DNA of 64,000 bases from Nitrosopumilus sp. (lineage in GTDB: Archaea > Thermoproteota > Nitrososphaeria > Nitrososphaerales > Nitrosopumilaceae): contig JAOTWS010000003.1 in assembly GCA_029862745.1 (NCBI GenBank), positions 62,001-126,000 of the forward strand, in the 5' to 3' direction. The notes beneath the pieces are model-generated. The model saw only the letters and a list, made by a program, of their open reading frames with translations, was not told where the DNA came from and searched no databases. Shown here piece by piece: positions 45,182 through 54,551 of this stretch (positions are counted from its first letter, which is position 1; the number at the start of each line of letters is the position of its first letter). The position numbers and the translations under genes are program-made.

Positions 45182-45838
45182 TTAGATCATAGGATCCAGA
45201 ATTTGTTTAAATACAGTAAATGGTTGAGCGCCTCTAATTTGTTGTTGTTCATCAGAGCTTACTATAAAGAATCCAGGAGTTCCGTTCACATCATGCTCAT
45301 GTGCTTGTTGAATATTATACTGAACACGCTTTGAGTATTTTTCAGAGTCAAGACAACTGTCAAACAAATTCATATCAAGCCCCAACGAAAATGCAAATGC
45401 TTTGAGTCTTTCAGAATTTGCCCAACCTCCATCAATTTCTGGTTCCTGTGAATTGTAAAGAAGATCATGGTAATCCCAATAAAGTCCTTGATCCTCAGCA
45501 CAATATGATGCTTGTGCAGCTTTTGGAGAATCATTTCCTAGAAATGCTAAATCTACAAAAACAAGATTTACTTTTCCAGTATCAATATATTCACGGGTTA
45601 TAGATGGTTTTGTATTATGATACCAATTGTAACATTGATGACATTGATAATCACCGAATTCCACAATAGTAATAGGTGCTGAAGGATTACCCAAAATTGG
45701 AGAACCCATAGAAGTAGAAATAGTACCATGAGTTCTAGTTATATCAAGATTAACAGTTTCAGGAGTTGAAGAAGATGCAAGTATTGCAACTGCAACTATT
45801 ATAATAATCACGCCCAAAATTAAGAATTTTTTATTCAC
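45182..45838 (-). CDS. membrane-anchored DsbA-like thioredoxin-fold oxidoreductase
   Basis: 218 aa. An N-terminal hydrophobic helix (4-21) anchors or exports it. The thioredoxin-fold active site CHQC is at Cys66-Cys69 within FGDYQCHQCYNW. A cis-Pro site, NGTPGFFI, is near the C-terminal third. Two further Cys (SYCAED, DSCLDSE) may form a structural disulfide. Probably forms or isomerises disulfides outside the membrane. Operon with the membrane protein at 44702. Confidence 0.9.
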   Translation of the reverse strand: MNKKFLILGVIIIIVAVAILASSSTPETVNLDITRTHGTISTSMGSPILGNPSAPITIVEFGDYQCHQCYNWYHNTKPSITREYIDTGKVNLVFVDLAFLGNDSPKAAQASYCAEDQGLYWDYHDLLYNSQEPEIDGGWANSERLKAFAFSLGLDMNLFDSCLDSEKYSKRVQYNIQQAHEHDVNGTPGFFIVSSDEQQQIRGAQPFTVFKQILDPMI

Positions 45839-45870
45839 AATTAAAAATACACTAAGTTGGTTAAAAAAAC

Positions 45871-46089
45871 TTATTCCAAATTACGAGAAGACTTTCGTTT
45901 GAACAAATCAAGAAATTTTGCAATTGCAGTATCTACAGGACACACGTCATATACAATATTTGAGGAATGGCTAACAAGGTGTTTTTCAAATTTCTCTCTA
46001 GATTTAAAAACAAGATCACATTTTTCACAATAAACTTTGGTAACTCCGTCACCACTTTTTTTCATATTAAACTCTTGTAGATGATGCAT
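45871..46089 (-). CDS. C2H2 zinc-finger protein, 72 aa
   Basis: A textbook C2H2 finger, C-x2-C-x12-H-x3-H (YCEKCDLVFKSREKFEKHL onward), lies at about 20-41. The basic C-terminus is KRKSSRN. The start may be ATG 46089 or ATG at codon 9. It lies upstream of the DsbA-like gene on the same strand. Possibly a transcription-associated or RNA-binding protein; function not established. Confidence 0.85.
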   Translation of the reverse strand: MHHLQEFNMKKSGDGVTKVYCEKCDLVFKSREKFEKHLVSHSSNIVYDVCPVDTAIAKFLDLFKRKSSRNLE

Positions 46090-46201
46090 ATAAAGATCCT
46101 TACCACCTTACAGTTTAGAATATAAAATAGATTTTAAGATATTCTTTTTCAACAAGAGGAAAAGTTCAAATCAGAATCAGACTGAAAATACTCAAAAGAA
46201 A

Positions 46202-46570
46202 TTAAAGATAATGAATTTTCATATGTGTAGTAAGTTCGACTTCATACTGAGTTATAAAACCACAATGAGGGCATGAAAACATTTCAAATTTATTTTGGTC
46301 ATCACGTTCTATTATTCTTCCAGAGACAGATGTTATCTTTATCATGTTATTACTAGCGATTACTGCAAAATTTCTTCCTTCGCCTATAAAATCCAAAAAT
46401 TCTTTAATTGCAGAAATGACTAAATTAGTATCAAGAATTTCGTCATCATTTAAAGTTGACAAAGTAAATTGGTTATTTTTTAAAGTTGGTATTGCTGCAA
46501 CTTGATCCGCAACATAAACTAATAATTCACTTTTAATAGAAATCACATCCTTACAGTCAATTATAAGCAT
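46202..46570 (-). CDS. protein with C-terminal C2H2 zinc finger, 122 aa
   Basis: The first 95 residues form an alpha/beta domain of unknown type (LLVYVADQVAAIPTL, FAVIASNNMIKITSV). The C-terminal finger C-x2-C-x12-H-x3-H (CPHCGFITQYEVELTTHMK onward) ends the protein. Two classical C2H2 proteins in neighbouring genes are notable in an archaeon. Confidence 0.82.
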   Translation of the reverse strand: MLIIDCKDVISIKSELLVYVADQVAAIPTLKNNQFTLSTLNDDEILDTNLVISAIKEFLDFIGEGRNFAVIASNNMIKITSVSGRIIERDDQNKFEMFSCPHCGFITQYEVELTTHMKIHYL

Positions 46571-46653
46571 AAAAATTTACATTCAAATCAATATTTTAGT
46601 TTAACATTAATTTGAAAATTATTATTATTGATTGATATTGGATGTTTGAGTAG

Positions 46654-47040
46654 ATGAGCGATTCAGAGACGTTTGGAGTGGAAAAAGGTCACGGTAAAGA
46701 GGTTGTATCATGGTTAAATGAACAATCAAAATCTCAATCAATGAAACTTGAAGCAAGATTGTATGGATATAGTATTTCTACTAAGAATTTTGGAGATTTT
46801 GAAATGTTTTCATGGATGGGAGATGTACATACTGCAAGAAAGATGATAATCAAAGCAAGTAAAAGATTCAAGGTTAAAATCATTGAGGGAGGATATAAAC
46901 CAAAGGAGAAAGTAATACGGATGAAAAAATTTGATTTTGCCAAAGTCAAAAGAGGTGAAAAAACAATAGGTCAACTAGAATTTATCGCATCACGATTTGG
47001 CAATAGTCAATGGGAAATTCAAAATGAAGAAAGGCATTAA
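46654..47040 (+). CDS. hypothetical protein, 128 aa
   Basis: 128 aa, basic alpha/beta protein (EVVSWLNEQSKSQSMKLEARLYGYSIS, then MKKFDFAKVKRGEKTIG). No metal or nucleotide motif. Same strand as the dehydrogenase gene at 47069, 28 bp apart, perhaps one operon. Confidence 0.65.
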   Translation: MSDSETFGVEKGHGKEVVSWLNEQSKSQSMKLEARLYGYSISTKNFGDFEMFSWMGDVHTARKMIIKASKRFKVKIIEGGYKPKEKVIRMKKFDFAKVKRGEKTIGQLEFIASRFGNSQWEIQNEERH

Positions 47041-47068
47041 AAAAAGTGACAATGGTGAATCACAAGTA

Positions 47069-47947
47069 ATGAAAAAAATTGGAATTATAGGACTAGGAAT
47101 GCTTGGGAGTGCAGTTGCATCACATTTAGTAGATTCAGGGTTTATTGTAACAGCATATAATAGAACAAATGATAAAACATTGCAATTAAAAGAAAAGGGG
47201 GTAAAGATAGTATCATCTCCAAAAGAGGTTGCAAAAAATTCAGAGCTAGTTATAATAATAGTAAGAAATGCAGAAGCTGTCAAAAAAATATCATTTGGAA
47301 GTGACGGTATCGTTAAAGGAAATCATGACAAACTAATTGTTGCAGATATGAGTACAATTGATCCATTAGAGTCCAAAAATATTTCAAAAAGGTTTCAAGA
47401 ATACAACATCAATAAACTGGACATACCAGTTATGGGAGGACCAAATGTTGCGATCAAAGGTCATTTGGTCATGATGATATCAGGAAATAAAAAAAGTTTT
47501 GAAAAATGTAAAAAAAGTTTTGAAAAAATTGCAAATAAAATTTTTTTCTTAGGAGAAAACGAAGTAGCACATACAATCAAGTTAGCTATGAATCTACAGA
47601 TCACAATGCTTGCGCTTGCATTATCTGAAGGAATCATACTGGTTAAAAAAGCAAATGTAGACCCAAAAATATTTCTAGAGATTTTAAACTCTACATATTT
47701 CAAAACAGGTATGAGTGAAAATAAAGCGTACAAGATGATAGATGGAAAATATGATGTGACATTTACACTTGCAAATCTTAAAAAAGACATAAGTACAATG
47801 ACAGATGCGGCCAAATCATTAGATGTTAAATTGCCAATGATCAAAAAAGCAGAGCAGATCTATGAAAATGCAGTAAAAGCAGGATTTGGGGATATGGATT
47901 ATACAAGTATTATAGAATATATCAAAAAGATCAATAATGTAAAATAA
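47069..47947 (+). CDS. NAD(P)-binding beta-hydroxyacid dehydrogenase (HIBADH family)
   Basis: 292 aa from ATG 47069, which begins at the first Rossmann strand (KKIGIIGLGMLGSAVASHL). Earlier ATGs at 46997 and 47024 overlap the upstream gene. The signature region DIPVMGGPNVAIKGHLVMMISG and the C-terminal helical domain with KLAMNL (catalytic Lys) are present. The family covers 3-hydroxyisobutyrate, tartronate semialdehyde and glyoxylate/succinic semialdehyde reductases. The specific substrate is not evident. Confidence 0.9.
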   Translation: MKKIGIIGLGMLGSAVASHLVDSGFIVTAYNRTNDKTLQLKEKGVKIVSSPKEVAKNSELVIIIVRNAEAVKKISFGSDGIVKGNHDKLIVADMSTIDPLESKNISKRFQEYNINKLDIPVMGGPNVAIKGHLVMMISGNKKSFEKCKKSFEKIANKIFFLGENEVAHTIKLAMNLQITMLALALSEGIILVKKANVDPKIFLEILNSTYFKTGMSENKAYKMIDGKYDVTFTLANLKKDISTMTDAAKSLDVKLPMIKKAEQIYENAVKAGFGDMDYTSIIEYIKKINNVK

Positions 47948-48007
47948 ATCAAGATCACGAGTGGAATTCAACAAAAATTCTATAAGTTACTAATTCTATA
48001 GTATAGT

Positions 48008-48769
48008 ATGAGATTAAAAGACAAAGTAACCATCGTTACAGGAGCATCCAGTGATATTGGTAAAGGAATTGTAAGGAGGTTTACAGAAGAGGGATCCAAA
48101 GTAGTTCTAATTGCAAGGAATTTAGAAGAATTGGAAAAAACAAGAAAAGAGGTTGGAAAAGAAGCACTAACAGCATCAATTTCATGTGACTTGACTGATG
48201 AATCTCAAACATTGCAGGCAGTTAATCAGATCATGGACACATATGGAAAAATTGACATTTTAATAAATAATGCAGGGATAATTAATGATCCCATACACTT
48301 TCATGAAATGAAAAATTCTGAAATAAAAAAACTCATAGATGTCAATTTGTTAGGAGTGTTTAATATGACAAAAGCAGTTATTCCAAAAATGTCAGATGTT
48401 AAAAAGGGTGTCATTGTAAACATAGGATCTATTTCAAGTGAACGTGCAATCCCGAGAGTTCATTTGGCAGTATATTCATCAACGAAAGCAGCAATCGTAA
48501 TGTTTACAAAATCAATTGCAGTGGAATATGCAAGAAAAAATATTAGATGTAATTGTGTAAATCCAGGAATCATTAATTCTGGAATGATAAAATCGTACCT
48601 TGATGATCCTCAAGCTAGAAAAGTTCTTGAAGAAAGATTACCACTTGCAAGAATAGGGGAACCAGCAGATGTAGCAAATGCAGTTCTATATTTAGCATCA
48701 GATGAAGCAAATTGGGTTACAGGGACTGTGTTAAATGTAGATGGTGGAAAAACAGCTTCAGAAGGATGA
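48008..48769 (+). CDS. short-chain dehydrogenase/reductase (SDR)
   Basis: 253 aa, classical [13 protein letters not shown] is at 11-20, NNAG in the middle, and the catalytic triad is Ser in IGSISSER, then Tyr-x3-Lys in YSSTKAA. The C-terminal end is NVDGGKT. In the same direction as and 60 bp after the HIBADH-type gene. Possibly a 3-oxoacyl-ACP or 3-hydroxyacyl-CoA type enzyme; substrate not determined. Confidence 0.92.
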   Translation: MRLKDKVTIVTGASSDIGKGIVRRFTEEGSKVVLIARNLEELEKTRKEVGKEALTASISCDLTDESQTLQAVNQIMDTYGKIDILINNAGIINDPIHFHEMKNSEIKKLIDVNLLGVFNMTKAVIPKMSDVKKGVIVNIGSISSERAIPRVHLAVYSSTKAAIVMFTKSIAVEYARKNIRCNCVNPGIINSGMIKSYLDDPQARKVLEERLPLARIGEPADVANAVLYLASDEANWVTGTVLNVDGGKTASEG

Positions 48770-48821
48770 TGAGTATTTTTCAAAAACTAAATTTGACAAC
48801 AAGTGTAATACAAATGTGGGT

Positions 48822-49049
48822 TCATGAATAATACCTTGTAATAATAGTCCTTCCAAGATCGTATGGTATCTTTAAGGTAATATTTGATATATCACTATCT
48901 AAGATAATGCATCCAAATACAAATTCATCAATTATGGAATCGTGATGTATAACACTAGATAAAACAGATATAGTAGAATTTAGTTTGAAACTTTTTACAA
49001 TTGCAAGCACACATTTACTTTTCTTCTCAAGAGGAAGAGATCTCATCAT
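48822..49049 (-). CDS. small hypothetical protein, 75 aa
   Basis: 75 aa (or 74 from the second ATG), alpha/beta composition (LEKKSKCVLAIVKSFKLNST, IIDEFVFGCIILDSDIS). The start overlaps the end of the 41-aa membrane protein gene upstream, which suggests coupling. No family recognised. Confidence 0.5.
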   Translation of the reverse strand: MMRSLPLEKKSKCVLAIVKSFKLNSTISVLSSVIHHDSIIDEFVFGCIILDSDISNITLKIPYDLGRTIITRYYS

Positions 49050-49152
49050 TATCTTTACCTAAATATGCCTTGTAGCTTAGACTGGTAACTACCATGATAA
49101 TTCCAGTTATTGCAGACCACAGAGTAAAAGATAGTAATTCAGATTCATCCAT
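49027..49152 (-). CDS. small membrane protein, 41 aa
   Basis: ATG 49152 to TGA 49027. One membrane helix (TLWSAITGIIMVVTSLSY) followed by an acidic tail. Its end overlaps the start of the downstream 48822-49049 gene by about 23 nt, a typical operon overlap. Confidence 0.5.
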   Translation of the reverse strand: MDESELLSFTLWSAITGIIMVVTSLSYKAYLGKDNDEISSS

Positions 49153-49257
49153 ATGGAGTTATGGTTTACTTAGCATCTAAAGTTTAGGATTGAAAATCTC
49201 AAATAGATGGAATTCAGAGTTTGAAACATCTAAATAGATTTAATGATAAACAGGATT

Positions 49258-49467
49258 ATGCCTGAATTGATATGCCCTGACTGTGGAAAACGTCTATTTC
49301 ACGAAAATGAGACCACATTAAAGATAGAAGAGACAATCCATTCAAAGTTTTGCAGAAAAAGCGAAGGTAAAACTCATAGCTATATGCACAGAGATCCTTC
49401 ACATATGGAAACTTTTGATTCTGAAAGAGAAAATGACAGTGAGGGTAATCCAGTATTGAAAAAATAA
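49258..49467 (+). CDS. small zinc-finger-like protein, 69 aa
   Basis: ATG 49258 (PELICPDCGKRLF), preceded by an AGGA-like sequence. An upstream TTG/ATG at 49243 would add five residues. A CPDC pair and a later Cys/His (FCRKSEGKTHSYMH) could bind zinc. Polar C-terminus. Lies 50 bp upstream of the geranylgeranyl reductase gene. Function unknown. Confidence 0.7.
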   Translation: MPELICPDCGKRLFHENETTLKIEETIHSKFCRKSEGKTHSYMHRDPSHMETFDSERENDSEGNPVLKK

Positions 49468-49517
49468 CATTCACCAAACCTCAAAATTATATCCTAGATA
49501 ATTTTGATTTAGATTAA

Positions 49518-50729
49518 TTGTCAGAAGAATATCATTATGATTTAGTAATTGTCGGGGCAGGGCCAGCAGGATCATCAGCAGCTTTTGCAGCCGCTAAAGA
49601 TGGAGTAAAAGTTGCCTTACTTGAAAAGGAAGATGCGATTGCAGAAACTGTTAGAACAAGCGGTGTAACTTGGATTCAAAATATCAAAGAATTTGGAATA
49701 CCAGATGATTGTTATAATCCAATCAAAAATTTTTCATTTTGTTCTCCAAATAATGAAGTAACCATTAGTGATTCAATTCCAAGAGCTGCAGTATTAGATG
49801 TAAGAAAAACATACAGATGGTTAGCACATGAAGCAGAGAAATTAGGGGTCGATATTTTTGTCAAGACCAACATTAATGCAGTAATTAAAAATGATAATGG
49901 GGATATCCAAGGAGTTAAAGGTTCAAGTCCTAAAGGAAGAACGATTTTTTATTCCAAAGTGGTGATTGATGCTACGGGGTTTACTTCAATAGTGAGTAAG
50001 GCAATGGGTTTTGTAACGCAGTGGAAGAGATTTGGTGCTGGAGCAGAATATGAAGTAAAAGCAGAGAATGTAGATCCAAATACATGGTATCTAATGGTGG
50101 GAGAACAATATTCACCTGCAGGATATGCATGGATTTTTCCATTAGGAAACAATATTGTAAGAATTGGGGTAGGCGTAGGAAAACCAGAATCAAATGTAGA
50201 CCCTACTCAAAGACTTAAAGTCTTGATGGATAAAAAAATAGGACCTATAAAAAAATTAGGAAAGATAACTCCGATAGAATTTCATTATGGTCTAATTCCA
50301 AATGATGGATTGTCAAGGAAAACAGTTTTTAATAATCTAATTTTAGTTGGGGATTCAGCTGGACAAGCAAATCCACTTGTATTAGAAGGAATTAGATACG
50401 CAATAAAATACGGGAGAGTAGCAGGAAAAATATCAGCAAATGCGATAAAATCTGGAAAAACAGATGAAAAAGCACTTTACCCATATGAAGTAATTTGGCG
50501 AAAAGAAATTGAGTCAAAAATTAATTCAGCAGGAAAAGTTCAGGATAGATGGATAAAGTTGACAGATAGTGATTGGGATAAAGAATTAAACATAATAAAA
50601 GAATTAAAACCAGAAGAATTTATTGATTTCATTAAAGCAGAGTTTGGATTAACAAACATGGTTAAGTTGGCAACGCATCATCCAAAACTTGCAGTTAGAC
50701 AATTATTCAATCTAGTTAAAGGAAGATAG
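49518..50729 (+). CDS. geranylgeranyl reductase family FAD enzyme
   Basis: 403 aa, TTG start at 49518. The FAD-binding motif GAGPAGSSAA is at 12-21. Family features are YAWIFPLGNNIVRIGVGVG in the middle and the second FAD loop LVGDSAGQANPLVLEGI. Archaeal members saturate the isoprenoid chains of digeranylgeranylglycerophospholipids in membrane-lipid synthesis. Other substrates such as quinones are possible. Confidence 0.9.
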   Translation: MSEEYHYDLVIVGAGPAGSSAAFAAAKDGVKVALLEKEDAIAETVRTSGVTWIQNIKEFGIPDDCYNPIKNFSFCSPNNEVTISDSIPRAAVLDVRKTYRWLAHEAEKLGVDIFVKTNINAVIKNDNGDIQGVKGSSPKGRTIFYSKVVIDATGFTSIVSKAMGFVTQWKRFGAGAEYEVKAENVDPNTWYLMVGEQYSPAGYAWIFPLGNNIVRIGVGVGKPESNVDPTQRLKVLMDKKIGPIKKLGKITPIEFHYGLIPNDGLSRKTVFNNLILVGDSAGQANPLVLEGIRYAIKYGRVAGKISANAIKSGKTDEKALYPYEVIWRKEIESKINSAGKVQDRWIKLTDSDWDKELNIIKELKPEEFIDFIKAEFGLTNMVKLATHHPKLAVRQLFNLVKGR

Positions 50730-51085
50730 TTAACAAACATCAATGGGGCAACGATAACATCTAGATATTGTATATGATTCACATAGATACCAGATCCAAA
50801 TACGTGTTATAACACTTCATTAAACAATCTGGACTAAGAATGTATTTTTTTATCATATTAAGACGTGATCCATCAAATGAAAACTATTGAATTTGGTTTT
50901 TGACAGTATGAATAATTAATCTAGTAAGACGTGTAAATTAAGATATATTGTTACGGAGGATAAATACATATGATTTACAAATTATTCTGTTTAGTCTTAT
51001 GCATTGAGAGTGTTTAGACTTATCAACTAATTTATCACCACAATATAGAGATGATTCATCAGATAATTCATTTCAAAACCAATTA
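50730..51085. other. intergenic, no gene supported
   Basis: AT-rich. One purine-rich CGGAGGA precedes a 14-codon frame at about 50971, too short to call. The sequence upstream of 51086 stays open in the frame of the small ORF there, to a TGA near 51008, without a start codon. Confidence 0.4.
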
Positions 51086-51190
51086 TTGAAAGTTAGATAC
51101 AAGAAACACATGGAAGTTGTTCATCTCAAAGATCATAAAGCCGAAGATTATATTGGAAATAAAAAATATAGTGAATATGGACAAGGTTAG
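51086..51190 (+). CDS. possible small ORF overlapping the methyltransferase start
   Basis: A TTG-initiated frame of 34 codons (or 26 from the ATG at 51113) ends at TAG 51190, 14 nt inside the methyltransferase gene. It ends HKAEDYIGNKKYSEYGQG. The overlap is of the kind seen in coupled archaeal genes. It may be a leader peptide or a real small gene; support is modest. Confidence 0.35.
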   Translation: MKVRYKKHMEVVHLKDHKAEDYIGNKKYSEYGQG

Positions 51191-51806
51191 AAAAACTTTT
51201 GACAAATGGGCTGAAAATGGAAGGGCTGAATTAATGGAAGTAGAACATAGAGATAGTGTTCTAAAGTTTTTACAAAAAATACCATTTGATAAACCATTTA
51301 CATTTCTAGATGTCGGATGTGGAAATGGATGGGTGGTAAGAAAAATAGTAAATAAAAAAAATTGTAAAAAAGCTATTGGGATCGATAAAAGTAGAAAAAT
51401 GATCATTCAGGCTAGGAAAAAAATAGTAAATAAAAAAGAAGAGTTCATCCACACAGATATTGAATCTATGAAATATAAAGGAAAATTTGATTTTATTTTT
51501 TCAATGGAATCACTATATTATACAGATTCAATTGACACAGCATTAAAAAAAATATTTAAATTATTAAAACCAGGTGGACAATTTTTTTGTGGGACTGATT
51601 TTTACACAGATAACAAGGCAACTGCAAAATGGGCAAAGATGATGAAAATTAAGATGCATTTACATTCAAAAAAAGAGTGGAAATTATTTTTTCAGAATGC
51701 AGGATTTAGAGTAAGCACCAAGAACATTAGAGATTTGAAGAATAGAAAAAAATGGAAACGTGAATTTGGGACTTTATTCATAATAGGTACAAAACCGGCA
51801 AAGTAA
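51177..51806 (+). CDS. class I SAM-dependent methyltransferase
   Basis: 209 aa from ATG 51177 (DKVRKTFDKWAENGRAELME). Motif I FLDVGCGNGW is at about 46-55, the acidic loop GIDKSRKMI next, then FDFIFSMESLYYT and LKPGGQFFCGTDF. A longer frame from 51117 adds a Lys/Ile-rich tail without motif and is less likely. Very Lys-rich C-terminus. Substrate unknown. Confidence 0.88.
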   Translation: MDKVRKTFDKWAENGRAELMEVEHRDSVLKFLQKIPFDKPFTFLDVGCGNGWVVRKIVNKKNCKKAIGIDKSRKMIIQARKKIVNKKEEFIHTDIESMKYKGKFDFIFSMESLYYTDSIDTALKKIFKLLKPGGQFFCGTDFYTDNKATAKWAKMMKIKMHLHSKKEWKLFFQNAGFRVSTKNIRDLKNRKKWKREFGTLFIIGTKPAK

Positions 51807-51836
51807 TATTCAAATCCGATTAATGAATTGATCAAA

Positions 51837-52120
51837 GTGTGTGAGCTGGAGCACGAAATGCTGCCACGGCAGAGGAAACTCCTCCCTCCCTACAGGAAAT
51901 GTGATTTGGAGATAAATAATCAGAGATGATTGGCAACGGAGCAGAAAAGAATCCAATATGGCGCACAATGATGGCAAAACCTGAGATTTCCATAAAAGGA
52001 ATGAAAAAAGCCGACCCACATGGAGCAAGGCCAAACAGAACTCAAAGTACCTGTACTAAGTTCAGGTAGGCTGCAAAGCGAAATATCGTGAAAACAGAAG
52101 GAGGGTTACTCCCAGCACAC
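51837..52120 (+). ncRNA. rnpB: RNase P RNA
   Basis: No coding frame. The ends pair (GTGTGAGCTGGAG with CTCCCAGCACAC, one bulge) as helix P1. Conserved RNase P blocks occur in order: GAGGAAACTCCTCC (CR-I type) after the first stem, GCAAGGCCAAACAG (CR-III type), and ACAGAAGGAGGGTTACTCC (CR-IV/V type) near the 3' end. The 284-nt length fits a compact archaeal type A RNA. It cleaves 5' leaders from pre-tRNA with archaeal protein subunits. Boundaries are read from P1 and may be off by a few bases. Confidence 0.88.
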
Positions 52121-52124
52121 ATAA

Positions 52125-52138
52125 CTTTTTTTAAAAAA
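52125..52138. terminator. T-run/A-run between rnpB and the convergent gene
   Basis: CTTTTTTTAAAAAA directly follows the RNase P RNA. It gives a T-run to the plus-strand transcript and, on the complement, a T-run to the minus-strand gene ending at 52147. Archaeal RNA polymerase terminates at such T-tracts, so it can serve both. Confidence 0.6.
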
Positions 52139-52146
52139 TCCAGAGT

Positions 52147-53520
52147 CTAACTCATGGAACGAACTTGTTCTTTACATAAGTCAGCACTACATCTACAAGT
52201 TCCGTCACAAAGACAAGACCCATGCATTACACAGTCGCATTCTGAACCTATCTCTGCAGATGCAGCACAACCACATGCAGCTTCATCTTCAGTAGAAGGA
52301 GTTGTAGTTTGTGGGGGTGGGCTTTGTTGTGTGGATGTTTCATAGACATTTCGTGTTTGTTGATAATCAGACTCATCCCTTAATTGAGCTTCACCTCTGT
52401 TAGTTTGATAACCACCAGCTGATGCACTAGTTTGATATCCTACCAACCTATTAGGATCAATTCCTTGTTGACCTTGTTTCTCATTTTTCAATGATCTGCT
52501 ACTTACAAAAAAGAATGCAATTCCAGCAACAGCTGCAAGTCCTGCCATTCCATAAACAATCATAACTGGAAAGTCGCCAGTAGATGTTGTAGCATAACCT
52601 GCTGGAGGAGTTGGGGTTATACCGGCAATTTCTACACCATCTAAGATATCTAATGCACCAAAACCAATTGCAGCCAAGTTTCCTTGATCTGCAGACTGTA
52701 CTGTTCTAATAGTATATTTTTCATCAGCATTAATTTCGGCTGTAAAGATTCGTTCAACTTGTCTTCCTTCGCGGATACTGCTTTCACCCATAGTCCAGCT
52801 AGATACAACAAAACCAGATATTTCTTCATCTAAACCAAATGTTCCAGCATCCACGTTGATTCCTGTAGGATCAAATAAGAAATGCCAGTTAGTTAAAGGC
52901 TGTTGTGCAATAAAATCAGCGTTAATCATATTTTTACTTAAAATTTCTTCGGCATCAGTACCAATTACTGTATTGTATATCAAAGGTTCTTCTACTTTGA
53001 GCATGTTAATTGGGTGGTTAATATCTACACCATCAATTTCAATTTGTTGATTTGTAGATAGTCCTCTCCACCCTAAATCAACTAGTGTTCGACTTTGATC
53101 TTTGGTGATTACATAATCAACCAGAGTTCCTTTGAGAATTACTTTATAATCAATAGAAGTGTTAATTGTTCTACCTTTAAGATGAATATCATACAAGACA
53201 TTAAGATCAGAAATTCTTGCTTGACTTCCAGCATCAGCAATATTTTCATTTAATCTTTTCATTAAGTCCCGAACACCAGGATTTGAAAGGTCTGCAGTAC
53301 CACTAAGAGTCCAGGTTTTTTCATGTAACTCATCATATAATTGACCACCGTTTGGATATTCAATGAAGATTGTCTTTTGATAATTCATTGAAAATGGTGA
53401 TGTATCACTATTAGGGTTAATTCTAGCATCTAATTGGGCAGCCCACACAGATGTACTTGTACCCACTACTAAAAGAGTTGCAAGTAAAACTGTTACAATT
53501 ACAGCCTTAGACACAAACAA
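52147..53520 (-). CDS. exported membrane-anchored protein with Cys-rich tail
   Basis: 457 aa. A signal peptide at 1-28 (cleavage near SVWAAQ) leads to a large beta-rich external part of about 290 residues. One membrane helix is at 318-340. A polar, Gln/Ser/Thr-rich linker follows, and a C-terminal cluster of nine Cys between 416 and 449 in CxC steps. If the signal is cleaved, the Cys tail lies in the cytoplasm, where it could bind metal. No family is recognised. Convergent with rnpB. Confidence 0.8.
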   Translation of the reverse strand: MFVSKAVIVTVLLATLLVVGTSTSVWAAQLDARINPNSDTSPFSMNYQKTIFIEYPNGGQLYDELHEKTWTLSGTADLSNPGVRDLMKRLNENIADAGSQARISDLNVLYDIHLKGRTINTSIDYKVILKGTLVDYVITKDQSRTLVDLGWRGLSTNQQIEIDGVDINHPINMLKVEEPLIYNTVIGTDAEEILSKNMINADFIAQQPLTNWHFLFDPTGINVDAGTFGLDEEISGFVVSSWTMGESSIREGRQVERIFTAEINADEKYTIRTVQSADQGNLAAIGFGALDILDGVEIAGITPTPPAGYATTSTGDFPVMIVYGMAGLAAVAGIAFFFVSSRSLKNEKQGQQGIDPNRLVGYQTSASAGGYQTNRGEAQLRDESDYQQTRNVYETSTQQSPPPQTTTPSTEDEAACGCAASAEIGSECDCVMHGSCLCDGTCRCSADLCKEQVRSMS

Positions 53521-53629
53521 AATTCTGAAAATTACAGTAATAAACTTATCCTAATTATCTAGATCGGTATTTTTTGAAAAAGTAATATGGAGTATTGTTT
53601 AGAATATTTTTGGTTTTAGAGGAAATGAT

Positions 53630-54550
53630 ATGATTACAGTCTTAGCAGGAGGAACAGGTTCAGTCAAATTAGTCAGAGGACTAGTAGCCCAAGAATCCAA
53701 AATAAACGTAATTAGTAATGTTGGAGACAATTATTGGCTGTATGGACTCTATGTATGTCCAGATATAGACACCATTGTTTACGGGTTAGCAGATTTACTC
53801 GATCAGGAACGAGGATGGGGAATGAAAAAAGATACATTCAATTTTTTGCGACAGATGGAAGTTTTTGGAGAAGAGACATGGTTCAGAATTGGAGATAGAG
53901 ATGCTGCAACTCATCTCATAAGAACTAACATGTTAAAGAATGGTAAGAATCTTAGCGACATAACAAAATGGATATGTGAAAAATTTGCAGTTAGTGCAAA
54001 CATTATTCCAGTAACAGATAACAGTATTGAAACAAGAATAACTACAGACAAAGGAGAATTACATTTACAAGAATATTGGGTCAAGCATAGAGGGAAAGAT
54101 CCAGTATTAGGAATTCAATATATCGGCGCAGATAAAGCTCGCCCAAATCCTGAAGCTGTAAATGCAATACATGATGCAGATATGATAATCATAGCTCCAG
54201 GAAATCCATTAACATCAATAGGTCCAATGCTTCAGATCAAAGGAATCAGAAAGGAATTATCAAAAATAAAGAAAAAAGTTGTTGCAATAAGTCCGTTAAT
54301 TGGAGATGACGCAATCAGTGGACCTGCAGCTAAATATATGCAAGCAGCAGGAATAGAATCAAGTGCATATGGTTTGGCAAAGATGTATTCTGATGTTTGT
54401 TCAAACATTATTGTTGATGTAAAAGATAGAATGTTAATAAAAAAAATTCAGAGTTTAGATATGAAGGTTTTTGAGACAAAAATTACTATGAAAAATAAAC
54501 TGGCCGAAGAAGCATTAGCCAATTTCATCTTAAAACAAGTACACGTATAA
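53630..54550 (+). CDS. cofD: 2-phospho-L-lactate transferase
   Basis: 306 aa. Start LAGGTGSVKLVRGL is the CofD nucleotide/Fo-binding beginning. VNVGDN-type loop NVGDNYWLYGLYVCPDIDT and the central APGNPLTSIGPML are diagnostic. CofD moves the phospholactyl (or equivalent) group from the GDP-activated carrier to Fo, giving F420-0. One base separates it from cofC. Confidence 0.95.
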   Translation: MITVLAGGTGSVKLVRGLVAQESKINVISNVGDNYWLYGLYVCPDIDTIVYGLADLLDQERGWGMKKDTFNFLRQMEVFGEETWFRIGDRDAATHLIRTNMLKNGKNLSDITKWICEKFAVSANIIPVTDNSIETRITTDKGELHLQEYWVKHRGKDPVLGIQYIGADKARPNPEAVNAIHDADMIIIAPGNPLTSIGPMLQIKGIRKELSKIKKKVVAISPLIGDDAISGPAAKYMQAAGIESSAYGLAKMYSDVCSNIIVDVKDRMLIKKIQSLDMKVFETKITMKNKLAEEALANFILKQVHV

Positions 54551-54551
54551 C

